Of a DNA stretch of 64,000 nucleotides, positions 54,328-64,000 are shown one piece after another. The position numbers and the translations under genes are program-made. Origin of the DNA: Hyphomicrobium nitrativorans NL23. GTDB lineage: Bacteria; Pseudomonadota; Alphaproteobacteria; Rhizobiales; Hyphomicrobiaceae. Positions within the stretch are counted from its first letter, which is position 1. Each line of letters opens with the position of its first letter. The notes below the pieces were generated by a model, which was not told the origin of the DNA, made no database searches, and saw nothing but the letters and a program-made list of their open reading frames with translations. The stretch spans positions 2,855,821 to 2,919,820 of the forward strand of contig NC_022997.1 of the NCBI RefSeq assembly GCF_000503895.1, written 5' to 3'.

Positions 54328-55353
54328 TTAGTACTGGTCCTCGAAGCGCTTGGCCAGCTCTTCGATGTTGTCCGGCGGCCAGTTCGGCACTTCCATGCCG
54401 AGGTGGAGGCCCATGCCGGCGAGCACTTCCTTGATCTCGTTGAGCGACTTGCGGCCGAAGTTCGGCGTGCGCAGCATCTCGGCTTCCGTCTTCTGGATCA
54501 GGTCGCCGATGTAGACGATGTTGTCGTTCTTCAAGCAGTTGGCCGAACGGACCGAAAGTTCGAGTTCGTCCACCTTCTTCAAGAGCGCGGCGTTGAAGGC
54601 GAGCTCCGGATGGCTGCGCTCCTCGACGGCCTTCTTCGGCTCCTCGAAGTTGATGAAGACGGCAAGCTGGTCCTGCAGGATGCGCGCGGCGAGGGCCACG
54701 GCGTCCTCGGCCTTCACCGAGCCGTCGGTCTCGACCGTCATGGTCAGCTTGTCATAGTCGAGAATCTGGCCTTCGCGCGTGTTCTCGACCTTGTAGGAGA
54801 CCTTCGTCACCGGCGTGTAAAGGCTGTCCACGGGAATCAGGCCGATGGGGGCGTCGTCCGGGCGGTTGCGCTCGGCGGGCACGTAGCCCTTGCCCATGTC
54901 GGCGGTGAACTCCATGCGGATCTGCGCGCCCTGATCCAGGTGGCAGATGATATGGTCGGGGTTCAGGATCTCGACTTCCGAGCCGGTCTCGATGTCGCCG
55001 GCGCGGACGGCGCCGGGGCCGTCCTTCTTGAGAACCATGCGCTTCACGCCGTCCGAGTGGACGCGCAGAGCGATTTCCTTGATGTTGAGCACGATGCTCG
55101 TCACGTCCTCGCGGACGCCAGGGATCGACGAGAACTCATGGAGCACGCCGTCGATCTGCACGGATTTGATCGCCGCGCCCTGGAGCGACGAGAGGAGCAC
55201 GCGGCGCAGCGCGTTGCCCAGCGTCATGCCGAAGCCACGCTCAAGCGGCTCGGCGACGAGGGTTGCGGTGCGGGTGCGGTCGCGGCCCGAGGTGATTTCG
55301 AGCTTCGACGGCTTAATCAGATCTTGCCAGTTCTTCTGCAATACGTTCGACAC
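54328..55353 (-). CDS. rpoA: RNA polymerase alpha subunit
   Basis: RpoA assembles the polymerase and its C-terminal domain contacts UP elements and activators. The 341-residue product shows the N-terminal domain ([20 protein letters not shown]) and the C-terminal domain ([11 protein letters not shown] and [14 protein letters not shown]). I chose the GTG at 55353, which follows GAGG by six bases and yields the usual Q-K-N-W-Q-D-L-I opening. Confidence 0.97.
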   Translation of the reverse strand: MSNVLQKNWQDLIKPSKLEITSGRDRTRTATLVAEPLERGFGMTLGNALRRVLLSSLQGAAIKSVQIDGVLHEFSSIPGVREDVTSIVLNIKEIALRVHSDGVKRMVLKKDGPGAVRAGDIETGSEVEILNPDHIICHLDQGAQIRMEFTADMGKGYVPAERNRPDDAPIGLIPVDSLYTPVTKVSYKVENTREGQILDYDKLTMTVETDGSVKAEDAVALAARILQDQLAVFINFEEPKKAVEERSHPELAFNAALLKKVDELELSVRSANCLKNDNIVYIGDLIQKTEAEMLRTPNFGRKSLNEIKEVLAGMGLHLGMEVPNWPPDNIEELAKRFEDQY

Positions 55354-55493
55354 GGGGGTCCTCGTAGCGGTTCTGGGTGCCGCCTCGCCCAAGCGCGGCA
55401 CGCTTCTTCCAACAGAGGATGGGCCCGGGCCCGGGACGGGAGCGTGGCGGCCGCTGTTCTACCCGTCCGGAAAGGCCTGGTGCCCGCTTCGCC

Positions 55494-55889
55494 TTAAACG
55501 CGGCGGCGCTTGCGCGGACGGCAGCCGTTGTGGGGGATCGGCGTCACGTCGCGAATGGAGGTGATCTGGAAGCCGACGGCCTGCAGCGCGCGGAGCGCCG
55601 ACTCGCGCCCGGAGCCCGGACCGCAAACCTCGACTTCGAGCACCTTCATGCCGTGCTCCTGCGCCTTCTTGCCCGCATCTTCGGCAGCCATCTGCGCCGC
55701 GAACGGCGTCGACTTGCGCGAGCCCTTGAAGCCCATCGTTCCGGCCGACGACCAGGACAGCGTGTTGCCCTGCGCGTCCGTGATGGTGATCATCGTGTTA
55801 TTGAACGAAGCGTTCACGTGAGCCACGCCGGACGTGATGTTCTTCTTTTCCCGGCGCCGAATCTTGGTCCGTGCCTGCTCTTTCGCCAT
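55494..55889 (-). CDS. rpsK: 30S ribosomal protein S11
   Basis: The 131-residue product contains the S11 signature [13 protein letters not shown] and ends P-R-K-R-R-R-V. The ATG at 55889 begins M-A-K-E-Q-A-R-T-K; the frame extends to 55922 only with unrelated residues. It binds 16S rRNA in the platform. Confidence 0.97.
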   Translation of the reverse strand: MAKEQARTKIRRREKKNITSGVAHVNASFNNTMITITDAQGNTLSWSSAGTMGFKGSRKSTPFAAQMAAEDAGKKAQEHGMKVLEVEVCGPGSGRESALRALQAVGFQITSIRDVTPIPHNGCRPRKRRRV

Positions 55890-55996
55890 GGTAATCTCGA
55901 CTCCCAGGCCCCGCGGGGCCAATTCCTATTCGCCGTCTCGGGACGGCCAATGCGGGGCGCACCGGCAAACACCGGCCGCAAACACCCCTATGCTGG

Positions 55997-56368
55997 TTAC
56001 GCTTTCTTCTTGCCGGCAATCGGCTTCGCCGGGCCCTTGCGGGTCCGTGCGTTGGTGTGAGTGCGCTGGCCATGGACCGGCAGGCCCTTGCGATGGCGCA
56101 GGCCGCGGTAGCAGCCAAGATCCATCAACCGCTTGATATTCATGGACACTTCGCGACGAAGATCGCCCTCGACCACGTAATCGCGGTCGATCGCTTCACG
56201 GATCTGGAGCACTTCGGCGTCAGTCAGCTGGTTCACGCGGCGCTCGGCCGGGATCCCGACACGGCCGCAGATCTCGCCGGCGAACTTCGGGCCGATACCG
56301 TGAATATACTGGAGCGCGATCACCACACGCTTCCCCGTGGGGATGTTCACACCTGCTATGCGCGCCAC
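55997..56368 (-). CDS. rpsM: 30S ribosomal protein S13
   Basis: The 123-residue product starts [10 protein letters not shown] and holds the helix-two-turn-helix and the basic C-terminal tail ([11 protein letters not shown]). S13 contacts the tRNA and the subunit interface. Between it and adk lie 182 bases without a gene; rpmJ is not present there. Confidence 0.97.
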   Translation of the reverse strand: MARIAGVNIPTGKRVVIALQYIHGIGPKFAGEICGRVGIPAERRVNQLTDAEVLQIREAIDRDYVVEGDLRREVSMNIKRLMDLGCYRGLRHRKGLPVHGQRTHTNARTRKGPAKPIAGKKKA

Positions 56369-56550
56369 ATCTCTCTCCTGGAGGCTAGCTCATCGCCCGC
56401 GGAGTCGCGGCGACATATAGTTGTTATTAAACGAAAAAACGCGAAAAGACCTGATCCGGGCGAAGATCGCCGCACGGAACAGTCCTTCCGCTTCATCGTC
56501 CTGAAAGCGCGGTGTTGTAGCTTGGTCATAAACCTTCGTCAACCTGCGCC

Positions 56551-57153
56551 TTAGTTCTGAGACATCTTTTCTCCACCCTCAAGGAGGGCGTCGATTTGCT
56601 GGGCTACCTCGGAAATCGAGGCCATGCCGTCCACCTGGCGCAGCTTCCCTTGGGCGAAGTAGTACCCGATCAGGGGAGCCGTCTCCCGGTAGTAAGCCCA
56701 GAGGCGCGTTTTCAGCGCCTCAGCATTGTCGTCGGCACGAACGGTGCCGCCTGCCGCCACGGTCTCGCGCGCACGATTTTCGATGCGCGACAGGAGGGCC
56801 GTGTCGTCCACCTTGAGCTCGATCACCTGATCGAGACCCGTGTGGCGAGAGATGAGAAGTTGGTCCAGCGCTTCGGCCTGCTTCAGCGTGCGCGGGAAGC
56901 CGTCGAGGATGAAACCGTTCGCGCAGTCGGGCTGGCCGATGCGCTCGGCGATGATGCCGATGACGATCTCGTCGGAAACGAGCCCGCCGCTCTTCATCAC
57001 CGCTTCGGCCTTCTGGCCGATTTCCGTCCCGGCCTTCACTGCTGCGCGCAGCATGTCGCCGGTGGAGAGTTGTATCAGGCCCTTGCGGCGTGCCAGCGCT
57101 TCGGCCTGGGTGCCTTTGCCGGCGCCCGGAGGCCCGAGAAGGATGAGCTTCAT
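56551..57153 (-). CDS. adk: Adenylate kinase
   Basis: It interconverts AMP, ADP and ATP. The 200-residue product has the P-loop G-P-P-G-A-G-K-G-T, the NMP-binding D-M-L-R-A-A-V and D-G-F-P-R-T. The LID insertion is the short form, going directly from R-A-R-E-T-type residues to R-A-D-D-N with no zinc Cys. Its ATG overlaps the secY stop by 4 bases. Confidence 0.96.
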   Translation of the reverse strand: MKLILLGPPGAGKGTQAEALARRKGLIQLSTGDMLRAAVKAGTEIGQKAEAVMKSGGLVSDEIVIGIIAERIGQPDCANGFILDGFPRTLKQAEALDQLLISRHTGLDQVIELKVDDTALLSRIENRARETVAAGGTVRADDNAEALKTRLWAYYRETAPLIGYYFAQGKLRQVDGMASISEVAQQIDALLEGGEKMSQN

Positions 57154-58514
57154 CGGCGTCCCCGTGGCGTCGTCGCGCCTCTGAGCTTCGCCTTCTTGAT
57201 CAAGCCCTCGTACTGATGGGCCAGAAGATGGCTCTGGATCTGAGCGACCGTATCCATGGTGACGCTGACCGCGATGAGCAGCGATGTCCCGCCGAAGTAG
57301 AACGGCACGGCCGCGTAGGATGTCAGCAGTTCAGGCATGACGCAGACGGCTGCCAGGTAGATCGCGCCGACCACCGTGATGCGGGTCAGGACGTAGTCGA
57401 TATATTCCGCTGTCTTCTCGCCGGGGCGGATGCCGGGAATGAAGCCGCCGTGCTTCCTCAGGTTGTCGGCCGTGTCCTTCGGATTGAAGACGACGGCGGT
57501 GTAGAAGAACGCGAAGAAGACGATGAACGACACGTAGACGAGAATGTGAAGCGCCGTGCCGCGGCCAAGAGCCGCCACGAGCCACTGCAGCCATTCGGGC
57601 CCGCCACCGCCGGCGGCCTGGAACGAGGCGCCCGTGATGGGAAGCAGAAGCAGGGACGACGCGAAGATCGGCGGAATGACGCCCGCGGAGTTCAGCTTCA
57701 GGGGAAGATGCGAGGCATCGCCCTGGAACATGCGGTTGCCGACCTGGCGCTTCGGATACTGAATGAGCAATCGACGTTGCGCTCGCTCCACGAAGACGAT
57801 CACGGCCGTCACGATCAGCATCAGAATGATCAGCGCGAGCAGGAAGAACGTCGAGAGGGCGCCCGTGCGGGCCATCTCGAAGAGGCCCACGATCGCGGAC
57901 GGCATGCCGGCCACGATACCCGCGAAGATGATGAGCGAGATGCCGTTGCCGACGCCGCGCTGCGTGATCTGCTCGCCGAGCCACATCAGGAACATGGTGC
58001 CGCCGACCAGCGTGATCACCGTGGTGACACGGAAGAACCAGCCCGGATCCATCACGACGGAGCCAGCCTCCGAGCGCGAGCCTTCAAGGCCGATCGCGAT
58101 GCCGTAGGCCTGGAAGGCCGCCAGCACCAGCGTGAGATAGCGGGTGTATTGGTTGATCTGCTTGCGGCCCGACTCGCCTTCCTTCTTCAGCGCGGCGAGC
58201 TTCGGGTTCATCGAGCTCATCAGCTGCATGATGATGGAGGCAGAGATGTAGGGCATGATGTTCAAGGCGAAGATCGCCATACGCTCGACGGCGCCGCCGG
58301 CGAACACGTTGAACATGCCGAGAATGCCGCCCGCCTGCGATTGGAACGCAGCGGCGAACGCCTGGGCGTCGATGCCGGGGATCGGAATGAAGGTGCCGAA
58401 ACGGTAGACGACGAGCGCAGCCAGTGTGAACCAGATGCGCTTCTTCAAATCCTCCGCCTTGGCGAAGGCGCCGAGGTTGAGGTTTGCGGCAAGCTGCTCG
58501 GCAGCGGATACCAT
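57150..58514 (-). CDS. secY: Preprotein translocase subunit SecY
   Basis: The channel of the Sec translocon, with ten membrane helices over 454 residues. It holds [11 protein letters not shown], the plug region after helix 2 and the conserved [17 protein letters not shown] lies six bases before the ATG at 58514; the longer frame to 58577 adds an Arg-rich stretch without support. Confidence 0.96.
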   Translation of the reverse strand: MVSAAEQLAANLNLGAFAKAEDLKKRIWFTLAALVVYRFGTFIPIPGIDAQAFAAAFQSQAGGILGMFNVFAGGAVERMAIFALNIMPYISASIIMQLMSSMNPKLAALKKEGESGRKQINQYTRYLTLVLAAFQAYGIAIGLEGSRSEAGSVVMDPGWFFRVTTVITLVGGTMFLMWLGEQITQRGVGNGISLIIFAGIVAGMPSAIVGLFEMARTGALSTFFLLALIILMLIVTAVIVFVERAQRRLLIQYPKRQVGNRMFQGDASHLPLKLNSAGVIPPIFASSLLLLPITGASFQAAGGGGPEWLQWLVAALGRGTALHILVYVSFIVFFAFFYTAVVFNPKDTADNLRKHGGFIPGIRPGEKTAEYIDYVLTRITVVGAIYLAAVCVMPELLTSYAAVPFYFGGTSLLIAVSVTMDTVAQIQSHLLAHQYEGLIKKAKLRGATTPRGRR

Positions 58515-58800
58515 GTCGTTCTCTCCCGGCTTCCCGTAAGCCCTGAGGGCAAGACGCCTGGCCGCCTCCCAAGGCAACCGTGCGCCCGATCATTTCTCGG
58601 ACCTCGATGCGCTGCGGCCCGGGTCGCCGCATTCGATCAGGGTCCGGGCCGCCCTACCCCACAGCGGCCCCTTCATCCGGTTGCGGACCTTACTTGGTAA
58701 CGGACAAGGGCTCGGTCGAGCCCCTGGCAGCGAAAACGCCGCGCAGGCCCCACCGGCCGAGCCGCTCGATGCGGCTCCGCCGGTCGCGCCTGACTGTCCG

Positions 58801-59334
58801 TTACTTGCCCGCCTTGGCGGCCGCCTTCTTGGCCGCAGACTTTTCGCGCTTGGCCACGTCGTCGGCAAGCACCTTCTTCTCGATGATGCTGACCGAGCCG
58901 CCGGCCTTCTCGATGGCCTCTTTCGCTTTCGCGGAAGCGTGGTTCACCGTGAGCGCCAGCTTGGCCGTGATCTCGCCGGTACCGAGGAGGCGCAGGCCGT
59001 CCTTGGCGCGGCGCAGGATGCCCGCGTCGACAAGCGCCGTCACGTCCACGTCCTGGCCAGCCTTGAGCTTGCCCTCATCGACCGCCCGCTGGAGCGCGCC
59101 GATGTTGATCTCGTTCCAGTCCTTGCGGTTCCACTTGGTGAAGCCGCGCTTGGGCAGGCGGCGGTGGAGCGGCATCTGACCGCCTTCGAAGCCACCGATC
59201 GCTACGCCGGAACGTGCGGTCTGGCCCTTGCCGCCGCGTCCGCCCGTCTTGCCGACGCCCGAGCCGATGCCCCGGCCGATCCGCACGCGCGTCTTACGCG
59301 CGCCCGGGTTGTCCTTAATCTCGTTGAGCCGCAT
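58801..59334 (-). CDS. rplO: 50S ribosomal protein L15
   Basis: The 177-residue product has the Gly/Arg-rich N-terminus ([14 protein letters not shown]) and a basic Lys/Ala C-terminal tail ([10 protein letters not shown]) longer than usual. The ATG at 59334 fits the family start [12 protein letters not shown]. An unusual 286-base gap separates it from secY. Confidence 0.96.
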   Translation of the reverse strand: MRLNEIKDNPGARKTRVRIGRGIGSGVGKTGGRGGKGQTARSGVAIGGFEGGQMPLHRRLPKRGFTKWNRKDWNEINIGALQRAVDEGKLKAGQDVDVTALVDAGILRRAKDGLRLLGTGEITAKLALTVNHASAKAKEAIEKAGGSVSIIEKKVLADDVAKREKSAAKKAAAKAGK

Positions 59335-59417
59335 GGACCCGAAGCTCCTCAGTTCGTCTCTCTCATACGGAGACATTCATCTCTGTGCCGGATCGCAATC
59401 CGACGCCAATCGATGCC

Positions 59418-59615
59418 TCAAGCCTTACCCGTCTCGTCGACGATGCGAACGAGATGGGGAACTTTTGCGATCATGCCGCGCACGGCCGGGGTGTCCTCAA
59501 GGACGCGGCGGCGGTTGAGCTTGTTGAGACCGAGACCGATCAGGGTCTTGGTCTGGATCTCAGGCCGGCGGTTCGCGCTTTTGTACTGCTCGACCGTGAT
59601 CGTCTTCTTGGCCAT
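59418..59615 (-). CDS. rpmD: 50S ribosomal protein L30
   Basis: The 65-residue product has the L30 core [19 protein letters not shown] and a V-R-G-M-I region. It starts [10 protein letters not shown]. It lies between rpsE and rplO. Confidence 0.94.
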   Translation of the reverse strand: MAKKTITVEQYKSANRRPEIQTKTLIGLGLNKLNRRRVLEDTPAVRGMIAKVPHLVRIVDETGKA

Positions 59616-59667
59616 GTCTCACATACCTTCTTGTCGTGCTCCCGACGGAGGCCTTGCGGCCATCCGA

Positions 59668-60246
59668 TCAGGCCTCGGCGGCAGCCTCGGCGTCGACGCC
59701 GTCGCGGCGGCGGGAGACAATCTCGGAAACCTTCTTGTTGCGGCGCGCGGCGACGGAGCGGGGATTCTCTTGCTCCTTGAGCGCGTCGAACGTGGCACGC
59801 ACGACGTTATAGGGGTTGGTCGAACCGAGCGACTTTGCCACCACGTCATGCACACCCAGCATCTCGAACACGGCGCGCATGGCGCCGCCTGCGATGATGC
59901 CCGTACCTGCGGGAGCCGCGCGCAGCACGACCTTGCCCGAGCCGTGACGGCCGGCGCTGTCGTGATGAAGCGTGCGCGAATCGCGCAGCGGCACGCGGAT
60001 CAGGCTGCGACGCGCCTGCTCGGTGGCCTTGCGGATCGCCTCCGGCACCTCACGCGCCTTGCCGTGACCGAAGCCGACGCGGCCCTTCAAGTCGCCGACG
60101 ACGACGAGCGCCGCGAAGCCGAAGCGCTTACCGCCCTTCACCACCTTCGCAACACGATTGATATGGACGAGCTTGTCGGAAAATTCGCTGTCGCGCTCTT
60201 CCCGCTCCCGCTCGCGTCCGCGCCCTCTTTCAGGTCCACGTGCCAC
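59668..60246 (-). CDS. rpsE: 30S ribosomal protein S5
   Basis: S5 is important for decoding fidelity. The 192-residue product has the double-stranded RNA-binding N-terminal half ([18 protein letters not shown]) and the C-terminal domain with [10 protein letters not shown]. It starts at the GTG at 60246 with AGGA eight bases upstream. An Arg/Glu-rich N-terminal extension of about 20 residues precedes the core. Confidence 0.95.
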   Translation of the reverse strand: MARGPERGRGREREREERDSEFSDKLVHINRVAKVVKGGKRFGFAALVVVGDLKGRVGFGHGKAREVPEAIRKATEQARRSLIRVPLRDSRTLHHDSAGRHGSGKVVLRAAPAGTGIIAGGAMRAVFEMLGVHDVVAKSLGSTNPYNVVRATFDALKEQENPRSVAARRNKKVSEIVSRRRDGVDAEAAAEA

Positions 60247-60262
60247 TGTCAAAATCCTTTCA

Positions 60263-60625
60263 TCAGAAGCTGAGCCCGCCCTCGCGGGCGGCATCAGCGA
60301 GCGCCTTGACGCGCCCGTGGAAGAGGTATCCGCCGCGGTCGAACACGACCTCGGTGACGCCCGCCTTGACAGCCCGCTCGGCGACCAGCTTGCCGATCGC
60401 GGCAGCTGCAGCCTTGTCGGCGCCCGTCTTGAGCGAGCCCTTGAGGTCCTTCTCAAGGCTCGATGCGGCTGCGAGCGTGCGGCCCGCGGCGTCGTCGATG
60501 ACCTGAGCGTAGATGTGCTTCGAAGAGCGGTGAATGCTGAGACGCGGACGGTTCGCGGCCCGGGCCTTCAGCGACCGGCGGACGCGCGCGCGGCGCCTCT
60601 CGAACTGGGAGTCTTTATTGGCCAT
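60263..60625 (-). CDS. rplR: 50S ribosomal protein L18
   Basis: The 120-residue product starts [12 protein letters not shown] and has the L18 core [20 protein letters not shown] and [11 protein letters not shown]. It binds 5S rRNA together with L5. Confidence 0.96.
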   Translation of the reverse strand: MANKDSQFERRRARVRRSLKARAANRPRLSIHRSSKHIYAQVIDDAAGRTLAAASSLEKDLKGSLKTGADKAAAAAIGKLVAERAVKAGVTEVVFDRGGYLFHGRVKALADAAREGGLSF

Positions 60626-60635
60626 AGCCTCGGTC

Positions 60636-61178
60636 CTACTTCTTCTTGCCTTCCTTGCGGAAGACGTGCTCACCCTTGAAGCGCACGCCCTTGCCCTGAT
60701 AGGGCTCCGGCTTGCGCGAGGCGCGAATGACGGCGGCAACCTGGCCGACAAGCTGCTTGTCGATGCCTGAGACGGTCACGACCTCCTGCTTGGCGCCGCC
60801 GACCTTTACGTCGACGCCATCGGGAATGGTGTGCACCACGTCGTGGCTGAAGCCGACAGAGAGCGTGAGCTGATCCTTGCCCTTCATCGCCGCCTTGAAA
60901 CCAACGCCGTGAATCTCAAGCGTGTGGGTGTAGCCCTCGGTGACGCCCGTGATCAGGTTCTGCACCATCGAACGCGACATCCCCCACATGGAGCGCGCCT
61001 TCTTGGTGTCCTCGACCATGGAGAGCGTGATGCCGTCGTCGGTCTTCTCGACCTTGAGCTCTTCGGGCAGCGTGAAGGACAGCTCGCCCTTCGAACCCTT
61101 CATGGTCACGGTCTGGCCGTTCACCGTCGCGGTCACGGCGGCAGGAACGGGAACCGGTTTTTTTCCGATGCGTGACAT
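60636..61178 (-). CDS. rplF: 50S ribosomal protein L6
   Basis: The 180-residue product starts [12 protein letters not shown] and holds two repeated L6 domains, the second with P-D-G-V-D-V-K-V and the C-terminal [11 protein letters not shown]. It lies near the GTPase centre of the large subunit. It is 11 bases upstream of rplR. Confidence 0.97.
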   Translation of the reverse strand: MSRIGKKPVPVPAAVTATVNGQTVTMKGSKGELSFTLPEELKVEKTDDGITLSMVEDTKKARSMWGMSRSMVQNLITGVTEGYTHTLEIHGVGFKAAMKGKDQLTLSVGFSHDVVHTIPDGVDVKVGGAKQEVVTVSGIDKQLVGQVAAVIRASRKPEPYQGKGVRFKGEHVFRKEGKKK

Positions 61179-61216
61179 GCTGACTTCCTCAAGCCCCGGC
61201 CAGGCCGGGGCCTCCC

Positions 61217-61615
61217 TCAGAACACGTTGCAGATGATCTCGCCGCCGACGTTCTCTTCCTTGGCGCGCGAATCCGACATCACGCCCTTGGGCGTGGAGAG
61301 GATTGCGACGCCGAGACCATTGGCAACGCTCTTCAGATCGCGAACCGGCGAATAAACGCGCCGGCCGGGCGTGGACACGCGACGGATCTCTTTGATCGCC
61401 GGCTGTCCGTTGAAATACTTCAGCTCGATTTCGAACTCGGGGAAGCTGCCCTTCTGCTCGATGCGCGTGTAGCCGCGGATATAGCCTTCCTCGGCGAGCA
61501 CGTCGAGAACGCGCGCGCGAATGTTCGACGCGGGCGTCGACACCTTCGGGCGGCGACGGAGCTGCGCATTGCGGATGCGTGTGAGCATATCGCCCAGGGG
61601 ATCGTTCACTGCCAT
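61217..61615 (-). CDS. rpsH: 30S ribosomal protein S8
   Basis: The 132-residue product begins [17 protein letters not shown] and has the C-terminal S8 motif [12 protein letters not shown]. It starts at the ATG at 61615; the longer frame upstream belongs to shadow sequence. S8 binds helix 21 of 16S rRNA and can repress its operon in E. coli. Confidence 0.97.
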   Translation of the reverse strand: MAVNDPLGDMLTRIRNAQLRRRPKVSTPASNIRARVLDVLAEEGYIRGYTRIEQKGSFPEFEIELKYFNGQPAIKEIRRVSTPGRRVYSPVRDLKSVANGLGVAILSTPKGVMSDSRAKEENVGGEIICNVF

Positions 61616-61628
61616 GTGCTTCGGCTCC

Positions 61629-61934
61629 TTACCAGCTCGACTTGACCATGCCGGGAACCAGGCCTTGAGAGGCCTGCTCGCGGAGCTGGTTGCGGCACAT
61701 TTTAAGCTTGCGATAGTAGCCACGGGCGCGGCCGGTCACTTCGCAACGATTGCGGATACGCACGGCGGAGCTGTTGCGCGGCAGCTCGGCGAGCTTGAGG
61801 CGGGCGGCAAAGCGCTCCTCGGCCGGCAGCTTCAGGTCGTCGGCGATTTCCTTGAGACGCTGACGCTTGGCCGCATATTGCGCAGCCAGCTTCCGGCGCC
61901 GGTTGTTCTTCTGTACTGAGCTCGTCTTAGCCAT
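61629..61934 (-). CDS. rpsN: 30S ribosomal protein S14
   Basis: The 101-residue product is the zinc-free long form: the C-terminal [12 protein letters not shown] region has only scattered Cys (no C-x2-C pairs). It ends G-M-V-K-S-S-W. It lies 14 bases upstream of rpsH. Confidence 0.96.
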   Translation of the reverse strand: MAKTSSVQKNNRRRKLAAQYAAKRQRLKEIADDLKLPAEERFAARLKLAELPRNSSAVRIRNRCEVTGRARGYYRKLKMCRNQLREQASQGLVPGMVKSSW

Positions 61935-61976
61935 TCATGGTCCTCCAAAGGCCTTTCGGGTCTTGCCCGAGGTCCT

Positions 61977-62660
61977 CTAGCTACGGAAAGGGAAGTTGAA
62001 GCCGCGCAGCAGCTCGCGGGCCTCGTCATCGGTCTTGGCAGAGGTCACGACGATCACGTCGAGGCCCCACACCTGATCGACCTTGTCGTAATCGATCTCG
62101 GGAAACACGATGTGCTCCTTGAGACCGCAGGCAAAGTTGCCACGGCCGTCGAAGCTCTTCGTGTTCAGGCCGCGGAAGTCCTTCACGCGCGGAAGCGCGA
62201 TCGTGACGAAGCGGTCCAGGAACTCGTACATCCGGTCGCCGCGCAGCGTGACCTTCGCGCCGAGCGTCATGCCTTCGCGGACCTTGAAGGTCGCGATGGA
62301 CTTGGTCGACTTGGTGAGCAGCGGCTTCTGACCGGCAATGAGCGCGAGATCGCCGGCGGCGTTGTCGACCTTCTTGCGGTCGGCCGTCGCCTCGCCCACG
62401 CCCATGTTGAGCACGACCTTCTCGATCTTCGGAACCTGCATCGGGTTCGCGTAGCCGAATTTTTCCTTCAGCGCGTCGCGAACGACCTGCTCATAATGCG
62501 ATTTCAGGCGCGGACGATAGCCCTCGGGCCGCGGCTTCCACTCGCGCAGCTCGACCTCGCCCTTGGCGCGCTTTTCGGCCTTGGGCTCCTTGCCGGGCTT
62601 GCCCTGCGGGGCGCCGCCGGCCGGCTTGCCCGCCTTTGCGGATTTCTTGTTGTCGGCCAT
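61977..62660 (-). CDS. rplE: 50S ribosomal protein L5 with a basic N-terminal extension
   Basis: L5 binds 5S rRNA and the P-site tRNA. The L5 core (about 50-227) is intact, with [16 protein letters not shown]. About 45 residues of Lys/Ala/Gly/Pro-rich sequence precede it, against a usual total length of about 180-185. The ATG at 62660 lies four bases from rplX. A later start inside the gene would discard the extension, but no better ribosome site is seen. Confidence 0.95.
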   Translation of the reverse strand: MADNKKSAKAGKPAGGAPQGKPGKEPKAEKRAKGEVELREWKPRPEGYRPRLKSHYEQVVRDALKEKFGYANPMQVPKIEKVVLNMGVGEATADRKKVDNAAGDLALIAGQKPLLTKSTKSIATFKVREGMTLGAKVTLRGDRMYEFLDRFVTIALPRVKDFRGLNTKSFDGRGNFACGLKEHIVFPEIDYDKVDQVWGLDVIVVTSAKTDDEARELLRGFNFPFRS

Positions 62661-62663
62661 GGC

Positions 62664-62990
62664 TTAGTTCTTCTCCGGAATAAGCTCGCCCGAGCGCTTG
62701 GCGACGCGGGCTTTGGTGCCATCTTCCAGGATGCGGAAACCGACGCGGGTCGGCTTGCCGTCCACGGGATCCTCGATGGCGAGGTTCGAAATCTGGATCG
62801 GCGCTTCCTTGGAGACGATGCCGCCTTCCTGGGATGCCGTCTGGCGCTGATGGCGGCGCACGATGTTGACACCGCGAACCAGCGCGCGATTCTCCTTCGG
62901 GCGGACCTGGATCACTTCACCGCGCTTGCCTTTGTCGCGGCCCGTGAGGACGATCACCTTGTCGCCCTTTTTAATCTTGAGCGAGGCCAT
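62664..62990 (-). CDS. rplX: 50S ribosomal protein L24
   Basis: The 108-residue product starts [22 protein letters not shown] with the KOW motif, as is typical. L24 initiates large-subunit assembly. Its ATG shares one base with the rplN stop. Confidence 0.96.
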   Translation of the reverse strand: MASLKIKKGDKVIVLTGRDKGKRGEVIQVRPKENRALVRGVNIVRRHQRQTASQEGGIVSKEAPIQISNLAIEDPVDGKPTRVGFRILEDGTKARVAKRSGELIPEKN

Positions 62991-63358
62991 TACAGCACCT
63001 CCGGAGCGAGCGAGACGATCTTCATGTGGTTCTTGCCGCGCAGCTCGCGCGTCACCGGCCCGAAGATACGCGTGCCGACGGGCTCACCGTTGGCGTTGAT
63101 GAGGACGGCCGCGTTACGGTCGAAGCGGATCAGCGAGCCGTCGGGACGGCGCACGCCCTTGGCGACGCGCACGATGACGGCCTTCATCACCTGGCCCTTC
63201 TTGACGCGGCCCTTCGGAATAGCCTCCTTCACCGACACGACGATGGTGTCGCCGATGGTGGCGTACTTGCGCTTCGAACCGCCCAGCACCTTGATGCACT
63301 GAACGCGACGCGCGCCCGAATTGTCAGCGACGTCGAGATTCGTCTCCATCTGGATCAT
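62990..63358 (-). CDS. rplN: 50S ribosomal protein L14
   Basis: The 122-residue product starts [17 protein letters not shown] and ends in L-A-P-E-V-L, the standard L14 length and layout. It lies at the subunit interface. Confidence 0.97.
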   Translation of the reverse strand: MIQMETNLDVADNSGARRVQCIKVLGGSKRKYATIGDTIVVSVKEAIPKGRVKKGQVMKAVIVRVAKGVRRPDGSLIRFDRNAAVLINANGEPVGTRIFGPVTRELRGKNHMKIVSLAPEVL

Positions 63359-63453
63359 CGCACTTGCTCTCTTCCTGCCGCGTCGATCGCGGCGTCAAAC
63401 CTTGAATTCCCGATCCGGATCCCGCTGCGTTTTGCGCGCGGAACCCGAATTCC

Positions 63454-63687
63454 TCAAACCTTTTCCAGTGCAACCCACCGCTTCAACTTGGAAAACGGCG
63501 CCGATTCCTGGATCTCGACGCGATCGCCTTCCTTGAAGACGTTGTTCTCGTCGTGAGCGTGATACTTCTTCGTGCGGCGCACCGTCTTCTTGAAGAGCGG
63601 ATGGGTATAGCGGCGCTCGACTTCAACGACGATGGTTTTCTCGTTCTTGTTCGAGACGACCACACCCTGCAGGACGCGCTTCGGCAT
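63454..63687 (-). CDS. rpsQ: 30S ribosomal protein S17
   Basis: The 77-residue product starts [12 protein letters not shown] and has the OB-fold S17 core [12 protein letters not shown] and the C-terminal [12 protein letters not shown]. It binds 16S rRNA early in assembly. Confidence 0.96.
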   Translation of the reverse strand: MPKRVLQGVVVSNKNEKTIVVEVERRYTHPLFKKTVRRTKKYHAHDENNVFKEGDRVEIQESAPFSKLKRWVALEKV

Positions 63688-63699
63688 CTCTCTATCTCC

Positions 63700-63930
63700 T
63701 TACGCGTCGGTCTTCGACTGGGTTTTCGACTGGGGGGCAGAGCCCGCCCGCTTCTGGCCAGCCACGGTCAGGACGCGCGCGATGTCACGGCGAACTTGGC
63801 GCACGCGCGACGTGTTCTCAAGCTGACCCGAAGCCTTCTGAAAGCGCAGGTTGAACTGCTCCTTCTTAAGCTTCACGAGCTCTCCATCGAGCTGGTCGAG
63901 CGTCAGGAATTTCAACTCTTCGGTCTTCAT
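63700..63930 (-). CDS. rpmC: 50S ribosomal protein L29
   Basis: The 76-residue product has the L29 helical hairpin ([18 protein letters not shown] and [11 protein letters not shown]) with a Ser/Thr/Lys-rich C-terminal tail. L29 lies at the exit tunnel. It is 12 bases upstream of rpsQ. Confidence 0.95.
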   Translation of the reverse strand: MKTEELKFLTLDQLDGELVKLKKEQFNLRFQKASGQLENTSRVRQVRRDIARVLTVAGQKRAGSAPQSKTQSKTDA

Positions 63931-63941
63931 TCTCTCACTCC

Positions 63942-64000
63942 TCAGCCGATGCGCGTCACGATGCGCGTCTTGATCGGGAGCTTGGCGGCGCCGAGCTTCA
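63942..64000 (-). CDS. rplP: 50S ribosomal protein L16, C-terminal end only
   Basis: The last 18 codons before a TGA at 63944-63942 read [18 protein letters not shown], which is the typical end of L16. The gene continues beyond the right edge. Its stop lies 11 bases before the L29 start, the usual spc/S10 order. Confidence 0.85.
   Translation of the reverse strand, partial: KLGAAKLPIKTRIVTRIG

Noticed and set aside
57216-58700. 494-residue plus-strand frame opposite secY
   Set aside because: Shadow of the secY codon pattern in GC-rich DNA, with no independent support.
1-64000. CRISPR arrays, transposases, integrases, prophage genes or rRNA
   Set aside because: None seen: no regular spaced repeats, no transposase or integrase motifs, and only one tRNA.

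Overview
The window looks like the chromosome of a GC-rich alphaproteobacterium of the order Hyphomicrobiales. The basis is gene content and order: an rluC/HAD phosphatase/ATP12 cluster, a porin of the rhizobial/Hyphomicrobium type, periplasmic nitrate reductase in napEFDABC order, an alternative cox cluster with a fused subunit I/III, TTAA-N7-TTAA sites like those bound by CtrA, and an alphaproteobacterial S10-spc-alpha ribosomal operon. The genus is inferred only; Hyphomicrobium or Filomicrobium relatives are plausible.

Layout. 0-5.4 kb: a truncated membrane protein, an outer-membrane beta-barrel, an apparently frameshifted NfeD, and lpxD-fabZ-lpxA (lipid A). 5.4-10.3 kb: a lone pilus-secretin N-domain protein, a small repeat protein, MgtC, the rluC-HAD-ATP12 operon, and a Tae4-like amidase followed closely by a two-helix membrane protein. 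10.5-17.5 kb: a secreted Pro/Ala-rich protein, an inverse-autotransporter-like barrel with a beta-helix, rarA, a Deg protease, RlpA and tRNA-Ser(UGA). 17.7-28.2 kb is an accessory block: an MCP with a separate Aer-type PAS protein, a sarcosine/methyltryptophan oxidase-like flavoprotein, an FdhF/YdeP molybdoenzyme, a three-gene cytochrome oxidase cluster, and DUF2231 and CopD membrane proteins. 28.5-37.5 kb: a secreted VWA protein, a TonB-like protein, a C-methyltransferase and the nap operon with an FNR/FixK-like site. 37.7-53.7 kb: a TadG-like pilus protein, an SLC13/TrkA-C transporter, mogA, a MASE1-PAS-GGDEF-EAL protein, UDP-glucose dehydrogenase, a porin preceded by Pho boxes, a UbiH-type monooxygenase, an LpxL-type acyltransferase, a repeat pair, a possible papain-fold protein, an AraC regulator and a cupin. 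53.8-64.0 kb: the ribosomal operon on the minus strand, from rplQ to a truncated rplP.

How the genes work together. Cell-envelope functions dominate: lipid A, porins, the Deg protease, RlpA and UDP-glucuronate supply. Respiratory flexibility is the second theme: nap, the fused COX I/III oxidase and the FdhF/YdeP enzyme, with mogA in the window for molybdenum cofactor. Signalling genes (aerotaxis pair, c-di-GMP protein) fit an organism that moves between oxygen regimes. I found no rRNA, transposase, phage module or CRISPR array. The least explained items are the Tae4-like amidase with its possible membrane partner, the split aerotaxis receptor, the Pho-boxed porin, the inverse-autotransporter-like protein and the dispersed repeats.
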